Positions 10,653 to 20,218 of a DNA stretch of 64,000 bases are shown here, one piece after another (positions within the stretch are counted from its first letter, which is position 1; each line of letters starts with the position of its first letter). Source of the DNA: Trypanosoma brucei gambiense DAL972 (Eukaryota; Euglenozoa; Kinetoplastea; Trypanosomatida; Trypanosomatidae); contig NC_026743.1 of NCBI RefSeq assembly GCF_000210295.1, forward strand, positions 868,001 through 932,000. The letters are read 5' to 3'. Under the pieces are notes generated by a model. It worked only from the letters and a program-made list of their open reading frames with translations, made no database searches and had not been told where the DNA came from. Position numbers and translations under genes: made by a program.

Positions 10653-11627
10653 ATGTCGTTTCGCTATACGAACAACTTAATAGGTGCTCTGAAGCATCGG
10701 CTACTTTTGGAGAGCTCCTACCGCGAGATTGCAAGTAGGAAGTTCATCGGTAATTGCAGGGGTGTGGAAGTTGTTTGTAGTGGCTACGGCACTGTTCTTG
10801 CTGTCCAACTAACTGACAAGGCCGTGTGGGAGTCTTTTTATCGTAAGGGTGGTCGACCCACTGTTTCGGGCGGAAATGATGTTAGTGGCGATGCGGAGAC
10901 GGGAACACAAGGATCCGCAACCACCACAGGGGCTACAGGGTCACTGGATTTGGACAAGTTAGCGGAGAGCATAAAAACCGCTTTGTGGGATGCCACGCGG
11001 AAAATACGGTCAGCGAAGGAAGCAGCACTGCATCGAAGTCTTTCCCATAACACGCGAATGCGGGCATCGGCCGACCTGAAGCACTGGTATGAAGAGGATG
11101 CGAACACTCTCCGTCCGTTGGCATTCGAAGCGTTGAAGCATGAAGCTGCTACCCCATGGATGCAGCTCGTTCAACACGGAAAGAAGGAGGAGGCGGCTGC
11201 GCTACTGAAAGAATTCGAACAAAAGGGGGACGCAGCAGAAGCGACACCAACCCGAGTTAAAGACGACAGAGTTAAGGGGACCCGGACGGAATTGAGTAAC
11301 CGAGAGCAACCTCCCCTCGCATCCACGTTGAAGGTTGAGGATAGCAACCCAGCGACGATACCAATTGGATCCGTTCACCCACTGTTCACTCCCGCCCTCG
11401 TTCAAATAGAAGAGGCTGGAGGCGGCTCCGTGAGCAATGAAGCCGTTTGCCGCGCGCAGTTGTGGGAGCTTTCGCGTGATGAGCAATTGTTCTGGGAACG
11501 TGTTGAGCTTATTCGCAAGGGCCAGGTCGCCTCCATTGGTAGCAGCCACAAACGCGGTTACGCGGACGAAGCGGCATTTGCCAAGGACGACACAGAAGAA
11601 AAAGTGCAACTCCGGTTTACGCAGTAG
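10653..11627 (+). CDS. Conserved protein with possible YbaB/EbfC-like domain
   Basis: 324 residues, start at ATG 10653; an upstream in-frame TTG is ignored. Residues about 37-54 (GVEVVCSGYGTVLAVQL) followed, after a Gly/Ser/Thr insertion (about 66-96), by a helix LDLDKLAESIKTALWDATRK (98-117) look like the strand-strand-helix core of YbaB/EbfC nucleoid-associated proteins, where a V-V-x-G-x-G-x-V-x-x-V sequence precedes a DALRKA-type helix. The rest is charged and helical, with a low-complexity segment about 195-240. In bacteria YbaB binds DNA; a mitochondrial or kinetoplast role would be a guess. The assignment rests on pattern recognition only. If wrong, this is a conserved hypothetical protein. 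Confidence 0.7.
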   Translation: MSFRYTNNLIGALKHRLLLESSYREIASRKFIGNCRGVEVVCSGYGTVLAVQLTDKAVWESFYRKGGRPTVSGGNDVSGDAETGTQGSATTTGATGSLDLDKLAESIKTALWDATRKIRSAKEAALHRSLSHNTRMRASADLKHWYEEDANTLRPLAFEALKHEAATPWMQLVQHGKKEEAAALLKEFEQKGDAAEATPTRVKDDRVKGTRTELSNREQPPLASTLKVEDSNPATIPIGSVHPLFTPALVQIEEAGGGSVSNEAVCRAQLWELSRDEQLFWERVELIRKGQVASIGSSHKRGYADEAAFAKDDTEEKVQLRFTQ

Positions 11628-11828
11628 GCCTCACGACCCCGTACATGCGCATGTTTGTCTCTTAAAGGGAAACTTTTGACTAATGACTTGCATGTTGCAA
11701 TGTGAGGAAAAGGTTCCTTTCGCACACGTAAACACGTCTTTACACGACACGCGGTTCTTGTGCATTCGCGCCTGCGTTACCACAGTTGTGTCGCCAACCC
11801 ACTTGTTCCGCAAATTTGCTGCGCTGCT

Positions 11829-11892
11829 CATTCTTTGTTGTATTTCTCCCCTGTGGTTTCTTCTTTTTTCTTCGTTTATACCCCACAATCAG
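11829..11892 (+). promoter_or_regulatory. Long pyrimidine tract with AG directly before an ATG
   Basis: A pyrimidine-rich stretch runs from about 11829 to 11880, and the first AG after it (11891-11892) abuts the ATG at 11893. If this AG is the acceptor, the mRNA has no gene-encoded 5' UTR beyond the spliced leader. Confidence 0.45.
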
Positions 11893-13572
11893 ATGTTCCG
11901 CCGGACAAGTCGGTGCCTCGTTGAAGTGGGTGATACCTGTGTCCCCAACAACTTTGTGCACGCTACCGATCTGGCCTTCTATTTTTCCAGGTTTCAACCC
12001 CGATCTCACCTCCATCCGCACGGTATCCCTGAACTTCGCGATGCAGTGGAGCTGCTCCAACCTCCCGAAGGGAAACCTTGTAGCAGATGGTCGGCGCCTC
12101 GTTTGTTTTCCCCTGCTGCACTGACAGCACCTGCTGCAGTGGCGGAGTGGAAAAAAAAACGTGAGAAGGCGATGATGTTATTGTCCCGTGGTGAAGAGAT
12201 CATGGAAAATGTAAGCGGTGTGAGGAGTGCCGCTGTGGCGGACGTTGTCCGGCCGCTGTACGCAACAAAATTTGAGCTCCTCAACGGTTTGGAGCATCTA
12301 CCGCGGTCGGAGTTCGCGACGCGGATTGATGTGCACCGATTTATTGTAAAGCATGCCGGACGACTTTTATACTTTAACGATAGTTGGGATAAATCAGATG
12401 TGAAGCATCTGGACACAACTTGTGTTATACTAGCGCACTTTATTCGGTCTTTTTGCGCCCTTCACCAGCGACCATTTCACGTAAAGCAGGCAAATGTTAG
12501 TGACTCCAAGGCAGATCGAAATCCCTCTTCCTGGACCATGGCGGTAGTTGGTGGAGAATCTGGTGACGCAATGATTAGCTTACAAACTGTGATGGATCGC
12601 TTGGACGAACTGCTGGCGCTGAGTGAGAAAATAACCGAGAGGCAAATGGGTGAGATGCCCGAGATTCGCTGGAATAAACCAAAGTTGCTGTTACTGAAAG
12701 GGACCCTTACAATCCCCCTCACAGGTAATCTGACGCATGCTCAAGAACTCGTTAATCAAGCCGCTAAAACGGTGTATGAGTTTCACCAAAGGAAGAAACC
12801 GATTGTAGACGGTCTTGTTGCTCGCAAACAGGAGCACGAATTGGGTCTGTTCATGCTGGTTCAGGCTGAAATGGCGGCGCGAGTGTTTGATTGGACCATT
12901 AACACTGGGGAAGTAGATATGGAAGTCGTTGAGATGTTCGAAGCGGCGGCTAAGTTTTATTCCTCTCCATGCAATACACCGTTGGATGCCGACGGCATCA
13001 TGTCGGCGGAGTTGCTTGACAAACGGCGCTTTGAAGTGGATGCGTACACTACTTGCATGCTGAGTTTTGGTAACTTCCTTCTTGGTGCGCCCAGACCCGC
13101 CGCTAAAACCCGTCGCGATGCACCGGTATTCCTTCCCAAGCAGCTATTTACTATTTCACCCATAGCAACTGTGGCATCATCGTCCGATCTTATTTACGCG
13201 GATGTGCAACGTCGTGCACCCATGACAGTGGAAGTCGCTCGTAAGCGCGCAGGCGAGGCGCTTGAACGGGGCTTAAAGTTGAATCGAGAGCTTTATCCTG
13301 ACCAAAAGCAGAATCCCAAGGCTGGGTGGACGCTGTTAGCAATGGCATCGTTGTACGCAGATATGCGTGATTATTTATATGCTACTGGCCTCTTCGCCTC
13401 TGCAGAGAAGACCGTTATAGAAAATTACGGCGGTGTATCGTTGGAGCGACTTCTTGTTTCCAAATTGCGCTATGAATTTTTAGCGGGGGTTGGGTCTGAA
13501 GAGGAGGCGAAGGCATCAGCGCACGAAATCGTGCAACTCCTCAAACAAATGGACATCATGCCGCATGGATAG
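11893..13572 (+). CDS. Conserved protein of unknown function, possibly mitochondrial, helical repeats
   Basis: 559 residues from ATG 11893. An in-frame ATG at 11683 would add 70 residues, but that segment lies across the pyrimidine tract and is hydrophobic only because the tract encodes Phe/Leu/Ser, so it is rejected. The N-terminus (MFRRTSRCLVEV) has spaced arginines and could be a mitochondrial presequence. Most of the protein is predicted by eye to be alpha-helical. The last 100 residues have a TPR-like look, with GWTLLAMASLYADMRDYLYA followed by a paired helix and a further helix pair. I see no catalytic motif and do not recognise the family. It lies in the same transcription unit as KREX2, which by itself says nothing about function. 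Confidence 0.8.
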   Translation: MFRRTSRCLVEVGDTCVPNNFVHATDLAFYFSRFQPRSHLHPHGIPELRDAVELLQPPEGKPCSRWSAPRLFSPAALTAPAAVAEWKKKREKAMMLLSRGEEIMENVSGVRSAAVADVVRPLYATKFELLNGLEHLPRSEFATRIDVHRFIVKHAGRLLYFNDSWDKSDVKHLDTTCVILAHFIRSFCALHQRPFHVKQANVSDSKADRNPSSWTMAVVGGESGDAMISLQTVMDRLDELLALSEKITERQMGEMPEIRWNKPKLLLLKGTLTIPLTGNLTHAQELVNQAAKTVYEFHQRKKPIVDGLVARKQEHELGLFMLVQAEMAARVFDWTINTGEVDMEVVEMFEAAAKFYSSPCNTPLDADGIMSAELLDKRRFEVDAYTTCMLSFGNFLLGAPRPAAKTRRDAPVFLPKQLFTISPIATVASSSDLIYADVQRRAPMTVEVARKRAGEALERGLKLNRELYPDQKQNPKAGWTLLAMASLYADMRDYLYATGLFASAEKTVIENYGGVSLERLLVSKLRYEFLAGVGSEEEAKASAHEIVQLLKQMDIMPHG

Positions 13573-14445
13573 GGCCCCTTACCTGTAATTTTGGATTATA
13601 ATCTGTCGACTTAAGCGATTGTGCTTTGGAAGTCCGATAGTCGGTGGGGGGGGCAGGAGAGCAAAAGTAGCGGAGGAGGAAATTGGAAAATTCCAACTTT
13701 GACAGGTTGTGGAAGTTGGGGAAGTATTTGACGTGGAGCGAGAAAGGTTAGGGGGCTGTTGGACGGTTTAATTCGGCTAGTAACCTATTTTATTGTTGTT
13801 ATTCGTGTAGCCAAACCTTGCTTTCGGTTGTGAAACCTTCCACATTCCCCCGAAGTGGTTGAGGTAGAAGAAAGGAAGTATTGTTTCCGCGCAATGCACT
13901 GCGCCGTCACGACTCGGCTTCAGGCGATCATTACAACTTACCGTTTCTCTTTTTTTTTTCTCTGTTATCCCTTACCGCCATTATTTGAGATGTGCCGATA
14001 GCGCTATTTACGCGTGAGAGTCGTGGGGCTGCAACGTTGCAATTTACCCTGACAAAAGGACATGCATGTGTAGAGGGAGTGGAGTTTCTATCGTTTTTTA
14101 AAGGGGTTTGATGGAGAAACACTTAAATTCGCGGACGAATTGTGTGATCGCGAATTCTGTCACATCAGTTTCCGTCCTTCCCTCCCCCTTTTGTGCATGT
14201 TCTAGCGCTTTGCGGAACTTGTGACTTTCTGAATCAATGGGGCAACTTGTTGTGTGACCTTTCTCACCTCACCTCTTTTCTTTTTCTTTTCTTGTTTTTT
14301 TTTCTTATTTCCCCCGCTTCTATCACGATATGGATTTCCGTACCAATTTCGATTAGACAAGCGGATTCCCAGCAGGGCTGCATCGTGGGTTACATAGCAA
14401 GGAAAGGGTTGCCTCAGAGGAACTGTTTATTCTTACGTGAGGGAA
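13573..14445. other. Intergenic spacer before the transporter gene
   Basis: No gene seen. A pyrimidine-rich tract at about 14262-14322 precedes the transporter start and is probably its splicing signal. Short open frames here look like shadow reading. Confidence 0.55.
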
Positions 14446-16065
14446 ATGAGCACCAACGGCGGCGCTGAATGTTCGAATGCCTACATTACAGAGGGCGTTA
14501 AGCTATCCCCAATTTCGTCGGAGAAAGCTGAGAACACTCAAAACAACGACGGTGTGACACTTCTGCAACCGTCGTGGTTCCCGAGGGAGGAGCTGAAGGA
14601 AGCAGTGAATGGAAGCACACAAGCCAATCCTTTGAAAGGACCTTCGCCGACCGACCAGCCGCCACCCCCGCAAGTTCTAAGTCCGGCGCAACCACAGTCG
14701 AGAAATGCACCAGCGTCCCTGTCTGAGTCTGTCAGGAGGTTACATGAACGCTTTCGCAATACTTCATGGCTTGAAATGTTATGCATCTTCGTTATTATTA
14801 CTGTTGTTATAGTTGGGCACTTCATTGAAATTATTAGCATCAAATACTGGCATTCGAAATTTCCAAATGGTAAAACGCCGGGAACACTAACAACGTTGGT
14901 ACTTCCATCGATACTATTGGCTGCGTTCATGGTGACTGTAATGTTGCTCTTTATCTTTTTCACAACTCCGTCGCTTCGATTTGCGTTTTGCTGCCAGTCC
15001 CTCGTCATGCTCTTCCGCATTGGATGCATAGATGCGATACAGAGCGGAGTCGGTGTATACTCCGTTATTAAGACACCGAATGCGCTCGCCGCGCTGGTAA
15101 AACCCGCAGCCCCGTTATTCGCAACCCTCTTTACGAAGATGTTCCTTAAAGACAAAAGGTCATACGGTAGCCCATGGCTTCTCATTTCACTTGCGTTCGT
15201 TATCGCTGGAATCCTTGTGGCCTCAATTTTTGACCTGAAGCATGGATTCAACAAGATTGGAAAGAACTCTTGGTGGGCAAGCATCTACTTGGTTGCAGTA
15301 GCGTTGAGTTCGTTGGTGAACGCGATGCAGGCAGTTTATATGTTAAAATTTACATACGACCCAAAATTCGACGAATTGTACAAGATTCGCGCTCGAGGGG
15401 GAACTGCGGTACCTTCAATGGGCTCCCAATCTACCTTGTTGAGTGCCCAAAACGTGTTGGCCCTCGGGGTTGGTAACGGAAACCACCAACTTGCCGTCGA
15501 GATGGGCAATATTCCGGCGGCACAGGAACCTGAGGACGTCGCGCGTACTGCGCTTAAGCGTTTACGACAGGGAAGGGGAACAAGCGTGAAAATTGTCATG
15601 CTAACCATAATGTTATTGTTCCGCTTTGCTGGAACTTTAGCATTTCTTCCACTCGATGGGGTAAAACCGTGGGGCGAGAGCAACAGCATTGGCGATGCTT
15701 GGAACAACCTCATTGCTGGTGAGAGGTGCGTCGCTACGTGTGATAACAATTTACCCCCATTTGTCATGTACACTTCAGGTGTTCTCCTCAGTTACGTTGG
15801 ATCAGCATACCTCAATCAGTATAGTGTGACTATGTGTTCTATCATAAAGCAAATTGCATGGCCGTTAGCCGCCCTGATACTTGTTTTTGTCCCCAGGTGG
15901 AGTATCGATCCCGTGGTGACGCCTTGGTATTTCAGCCTCGTGTCTATTTTCATCCTTTTGTTGGCTGTCCTCTTGTATATGTTTTGGGAATGCAGCACTG
16001 GTGATGAGAAAGATAAGAATGAACGCCAGTTGAAGGAACGAATGATGTATCACTTAGCGAAGTGA
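14446..16065 (+). CDS. Multi-pass transporter of the drug/metabolite superfamily, CRT-like
   Basis: 539 residues with a hydrophilic N-terminal tail of about 105 residues and roughly ten membrane helices (approximately 109-131, 149-172, 177-205, 209-233, 243-263, 276-300, then four more after 385). A soluble loop (about 300-385) divides the two halves. The internal layout, and a pair of cysteines in the loop after helix 7 (ERCVATCDNN), recall the chloroquine-resistance-transporter-like branch of the DMT superfamily, whose members move small solutes across vacuolar or lysosomal membranes. Substrate and organelle are not shown by sequence. ATG 14446 is preferred over a GTG three codons upstream. 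A nucleotide-sugar or other EamA-type carrier is the alternative. Confidence 0.75.
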   Translation: MSTNGGAECSNAYITEGVKLSPISSEKAENTQNNDGVTLLQPSWFPREELKEAVNGSTQANPLKGPSPTDQPPPPQVLSPAQPQSRNAPASLSESVRRLHERFRNTSWLEMLCIFVIITVVIVGHFIEIISIKYWHSKFPNGKTPGTLTTLVLPSILLAAFMVTVMLLFIFFTTPSLRFAFCCQSLVMLFRIGCIDAIQSGVGVYSVIKTPNALAALVKPAAPLFATLFTKMFLKDKRSYGSPWLLISLAFVIAGILVASIFDLKHGFNKIGKNSWWASIYLVAVALSSLVNAMQAVYMLKFTYDPKFDELYKIRARGGTAVPSMGSQSTLLSAQNVLALGVGNGNHQLAVEMGNIPAAQEPEDVARTALKRLRQGRGTSVKIVMLTIMLLFRFAGTLAFLPLDGVKPWGESNSIGDAWNNLIAGERCVATCDNNLPPFVMYTSGVLLSYVGSAYLNQYSVTMCSIIKQIAWPLAALILVFVPRWSIDPVVTPWYFSLVSIFILLLAVLLYMFWECSTGDEKDKNERQLKERMMYHLAK

Positions 16066-16382
16066 GCTCCTTTGGGTAGTCGTAGTGTTTTGGCTTCCAT
16101 ATTTCTTAATTTTTTCATTCCCACGACTGATCAGATAGAAGAGAGCAGGTTGTGAAGCCTGTCTAAGTTCTATTACGAACAATTTAAGTAGCAGCTCGAG
16201 GGAATGAGGGAGGACGCGTTAAGTTTCATTGTGTGAATTGAAAAGGGCATATATTTATTTACTCAGGAACGCTGAGTTAATATACTGAGCCTTTTTCCGG
16301 AATCTCTTTTTTTGTCTTGTTTTTTTTGTTTCCCATTGCCTCTTTTATTGGGTATACTGCCCCTCACATAAATGTTTCCACC

Positions 16383-16403
16383 TATATATATATATATATA
16401 TAT
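16383..16403. repeat. (TA)n microsatellite
   Basis: About ten uninterrupted TA units in the spacer after the transporter gene. Confidence 0.95.
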
Positions 16404-16970
16404 TAGACATGTATTCAATAATAACATATCGCCTTCTCCGATTTCTTTTTTGTTTTTTTTAAATACTGTAATCCTTCTTTCTTTTTTTTTTACATACTCT
16501 CTTTATTTTAGTCGTTTATCTTGCTTCTCTACCACCCCGCCACACCTCATTCCCCTCACTTTTTTTTTTTCACTTTGCTATCATTGCAGTATTGGCATGA
16601 TGGGAGAAGAAGCCGGAAATGGAAGAAATATTTTATTGACAACATTTTTCCACGAAAGAAAATATATAAAAAAATTTTTTTTGAGGGAGGAAAGCGCGTT
16701 ACGTGAGTACGTGTGATGAAAGAGGGGAAATTGGTAATAATAACAACGCAAATAAAACACCCGCTGTGATGTGTGTGCGTGTGTGTGTGTGTGCATGTGT
16801 TTGCATGGAAAAGAGAGGAAAAAGGGAAGTCCGAGAAGGAAATTTAACAGAGGCAAAAATAAAGGGGAAGGAGAGATGGGTAAAAGGTATGTCGTGTATA
16901 TTTCAACTGAATAGGATGAGATACTGCGCAGTAACCTTTTTCTTATTTTTTGTTTTTGTAAAACACAAAT

Positions 16971-16971
<1 letters not shown>

Positions 16972-17016
<45 letters not shown>

Positions 17017-17030
17017 CACACACACACACC
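16972..17030. repeat. (CA)n microsatellite
   Basis: About 29 CA units with a single interruption near 17016. It is the longest dinucleotide tract of the window and probably length-polymorphic. Confidence 0.97.
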
Positions 17031-18094
17031 ACAGTGAATGAAACCAGGCGGCAGCTTGCATTTGTGACATGTAGAGTTTAAGAGGCAACGTAAGAAAAGA
17101 CGGTGTAACAGGCGGAATCAGAAAAAAAATCAAAAGAAATATCATAAATAAACAAAAATGAGATATAGTGGAAGAAGGTGTTTTGTTTCAATAATTTCCC
17201 CTCCCTTTCCTTTAAATCACCAAACTTTGACTTCTATTTCACTCCCCCCCCATTTTTAATCATTTTGTCTTTGTTTTCTCACTTATTTTTGTCTTTTTAT
17301 TTCGATTTTCATAACCTATTCTTTCCCCAATCCCTCACACACCACCACCACCACCTAATTACTAAATGTAAGGGGGCATAATAATTAAAAAAAGGGAGGG
17401 AAGTGACGGAAGCTCTCAAAGAAAGAGGGGGAAAAAAGAAAAAAAAAGGCAAAAACATACCGCTTTAGGATCCAACGCTTTGCTCCAAATAATCGTTCCT
17501 TTCTAATTTTAATTTCCTTGTCTCAAGCACCTCATGATTATATGTATGTATGTGCAAGAAACTGAAGATGATAACAAAGTTGTCATTTCTTCCATTCATA
17601 CCTTAATAAAAATTAATTTAACAATGCTAATATATTTTGAGGGCAAAACACAGGACAAAAAAACAATGCAGAAACGTTAAAAAGGGTGAGAAACGACTGT
17701 TTGTGTTTTCCCTTCTCCTTGTGGGGTGTTGAAGAAAAAAAATGTTTCAAAAACTCCTTTCTCTTTTTTTTTTTAAACATATTCTTCGACCAATGGTCCA
17801 TTTTTTTTCTTTTTCTTTTTTCCTCCCACTTCTTTGCGGTGTGGAGGTGTCTCCACATTCTCCCCAAAAAAAAGTGAAGAATAGATCCTACTTGTATTTC
17901 TTCCAATTTTTCACCACGAATATTCAGTTAACTTCGATTTCTCAAACACATGCGCAGCAATCACTACACACCTCTTAATTTGCGAACTCTCTGAGTCTTT
18001 TATTGACTAAAAAGAAGGAGCGAAAGGAAAAAAAACAAAATAAAACAAAAGCGGAGAAAAACTTGGGGGACACCGCCACCCCTCCGAAATTTTC

Positions 18095-19591
18095 ATGGCG
18101 GTTGGTGCAGCCGTACGGCAACGAGCCGCAGCTGCGGCTCGCCACTGGCGTCGTGTTTCAGTTAAAACGCTGCGGAGTCGACTCTCCACCCCGCACGTGT
18201 GTGACATAAAACTTCCGCTCATATCAAATGAGGCCCCAGCGGGTTCGGGCCCGGCGCTGAACATTCGCCTGGGGACCAACAACGAAGAGATCATGCGATG
18301 GTGCCAACTCGAGTACTTTGGTTTTTTAAAGCCTGCAGATGCCGCCACCGACTCGCATACGAGTAACACAAGTGATGTATGCATCCACTCCGGGCCTCCA
18401 GGGCAGTTGGGATACCCATACGCGCTGACAGCGGAAGTTGATAATTTCACTGATGCGGTGCGACGCGATGAGGAGTCCGCTGAGTGGCAAAATATTAGTG
18501 GAGCGGAAAGCGCACATCCTTCGCGGTGGTTGACTCAACTGCTTCTGGACGGTTTCATCTCCCGCCGCGTGGCTGCACACGTTGGTTTATCAGCTGGCCA
18601 TTTGATGGACACAGTGAGGATGGCACGGCAACTAAAGGTGCCACTCGCACCGAGTGAGGTGTCACCGCATTATTTTTCTAATGATCTCTTGTCAACTTGG
18701 GGGGTGTTTGGAGAACTGAAATCGGGCGATACCGATTTTGTTGGTGACTACGTGCATCGGGTGCTGCAGTTGGCTCACGCCAGTTCTGTCATCTCTGCTT
18801 GTCACTCCGTTTGGTTGAAAGGTACGGCTATATGTAATGGTAATGGTGGCGCCGTAATCATTTTAGGCCCGAGAGCAAGTGGGAAAACAACACTTGCGCT
18901 TCATTGTTTGGCAACGTCAACACCCAAAATACGTCTCATAGGGTTGGAACATTTTCACATTGCGCCTGAAAGCGTCATTCAGGGAGCCTCCATTAGCAGT
19001 GGTGGTGCGCGCGCGCTTCTCATGTCCATTCCATCATCGGCTAGTGTCGGTATCGGCGCTCTTATTGGATCACTTAAACCGAACCCCAGCTTAGTTGAGG
19101 CCGCCCACACTTTCACGTGTAGTGCTGCAACGATCAACAGTCTCATGCGTAACAGCGAGGAAACCATATGGTTTATGGGGCGACGGCATGTAGTAAATAT
19201 AAACGAAGCATTTGGACCACATCGTTGGTGCCCCACATGGTTTGGTACTGTAAAGGGAATTGTGCTGCTGAATTGGGATGTTCATGAGCTTTCACGTCCA
19301 ACCTCATCGGCAGGCACCCAAATCATCCATTGGACAGAGAAGGAAGACTGCTTCAAGGCACTGAACGCCTTCGCAACAAATGCAGGAGCCGCCCTGTTCA
19401 AGGGGCACTATCTTATACGCTCCATGTACAACGAGTTAAATGCACACAGACAATTGGAAGAAATGCTCTTTTCTGGTGGTGAAGTTGATGGAAAGGTGGG
19501 GGTCCCACCAATATTTGAGGTTCGAGGCGCAGTACACTTCGATGCCGTGGTTAAGTTGATATGCGATCGCCTCCTTAACGAAACGAACTAA
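18095..19591 (+). CDS. P-loop NTPase-like protein with mitochondrial-type N-terminus
   Basis: 498 residues from ATG 18095. The first 35 residues are rich in Ala and Arg without acids, typical of a mitochondrial presequence. A clear Walker A motif GPRASGKT lies at 258-265, preceded by a hydrophobic strand (AVIIL), and the following helix is TLALHCLA. This spacing is like the P-loop domain of HPr-kinase/PEPCK-type or other small-molecule kinases, but I cannot find the acidic partner with confidence. The N-terminal half (about 40-240) has no motif I recognise. Function unknown; the binding of a nucleotide is likely, the substrate is not known. Confidence 0.8.
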   Translation: MAVGAAVRQRAAAAARHWRRVSVKTLRSRLSTPHVCDIKLPLISNEAPAGSGPALNIRLGTNNEEIMRWCQLEYFGFLKPADAATDSHTSNTSDVCIHSGPPGQLGYPYALTAEVDNFTDAVRRDEESAEWQNISGAESAHPSRWLTQLLLDGFISRRVAAHVGLSAGHLMDTVRMARQLKVPLAPSEVSPHYFSNDLLSTWGVFGELKSGDTDFVGDYVHRVLQLAHASSVISACHSVWLKGTAICNGNGGAVIILGPRASGKTTLALHCLATSTPKIRLIGLEHFHIAPESVIQGASISSGGARALLMSIPSSASVGIGALIGSLKPNPSLVEAAHTFTCSAATINSLMRNSEETIWFMGRRHVVNINEAFGPHRWCPTWFGTVKGIVLLNWDVHELSRPTSSAGTQIIHWTEKEDCFKALNAFATNAGAALFKGHYLIRSMYNELNAHRQLEEMLFSGGEVDGKVGVPPIFEVRGAVHFDAVVKLICDRLLNETN

Positions 19592-20090
19592 CGAGTATAT
19601 TAATAAAAACTACTATCGTACAATACCGTAATGGAACTATGTCAAAACCTGAGTGATTGGTGGGCGAGAACCCTTTGAAACACAATGCAATGTGTATCCG
19701 TATCTATTCATGAGAGAACAATTGTTCATGCTCAACAGATTAGGTGAGAAAAGGTACGATAAACTTGGAGTGCGAGTCGCTGGGACGCCAAGCAATTCGT
19801 CATTGCGAATTGCTACGTAACAAGCTGCAACGTTTTGCGCGCACGGAGCCATATGTTTCCCCGCTATTAATTCCGTAGACGTTCCTTTTCGTGGTACTTT
19901 CGTTTGGTTGAACTATCCTCGCACATGCTGATGATTTGTTGATATATTTATTTTTATACGTGTGCGAGTGCGTGTATGAGTGTCATTACTATACCACATG
20001 TGGATGGCTTCCTGTATCTCTCTTCCATCTCCCACCTTTCCTTTTTTTCCTTATTCACCCTTTTTTTTAAAAAAAAATCGTTTCCTAAAT

Positions 20091-20128
<38 letters not shown>

Positions 20129-20218
20129 CAAGCCCGAGGCAGATCCACTAGGATTTTAGGAACTTCTATTGGGCTTCACAAAGAAAAGTACATTGTCACA
20201 CATACAAAACTGCGTTAA
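19592..20218. other. Intergenic spacer before the surface-protein gene
   Basis: No gene seen. It contains pyrimidine tracts (about 20011-20068) and a compound (AC)n(AT)n repeat at 20091-20128 before the next start. Confidence 0.55.
20091..20128. repeat. Compound (AC)n(AT)n microsatellite
   Basis: About seven AC units pass directly into about twelve AT units, some 90 bases upstream of the surface-protein ATG. Confidence 0.95.

Larger units (their letters stand above)
16066..18094. other. Two-kilobase repeat-rich intergenic region
   Basis: No gene supported. It contains a (TA)n tract (16383-16403), a GT-rich tract (about 16762-16800), a long (CA)n tract (16972-17030), numerous T and A runs, and an A-rich block just before the next start. 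It must include the transporter 3' UTR and the 5' UTR of the P-loop gene. Confidence 0.55.

Noticed and set aside
11683..11892. 70-codon N-terminal extension of the 559-aa protein starting at an upstream in-frame ATG
   Set aside because: The extension crosses a pyrimidine tract that is the likely splice signal; its hydrophobic look comes from the tract.
16581..17145. Open frames encoding Cys-Val runs over the (CA)n tract
   Set aside because: Translated microsatellite, not a protein gene.
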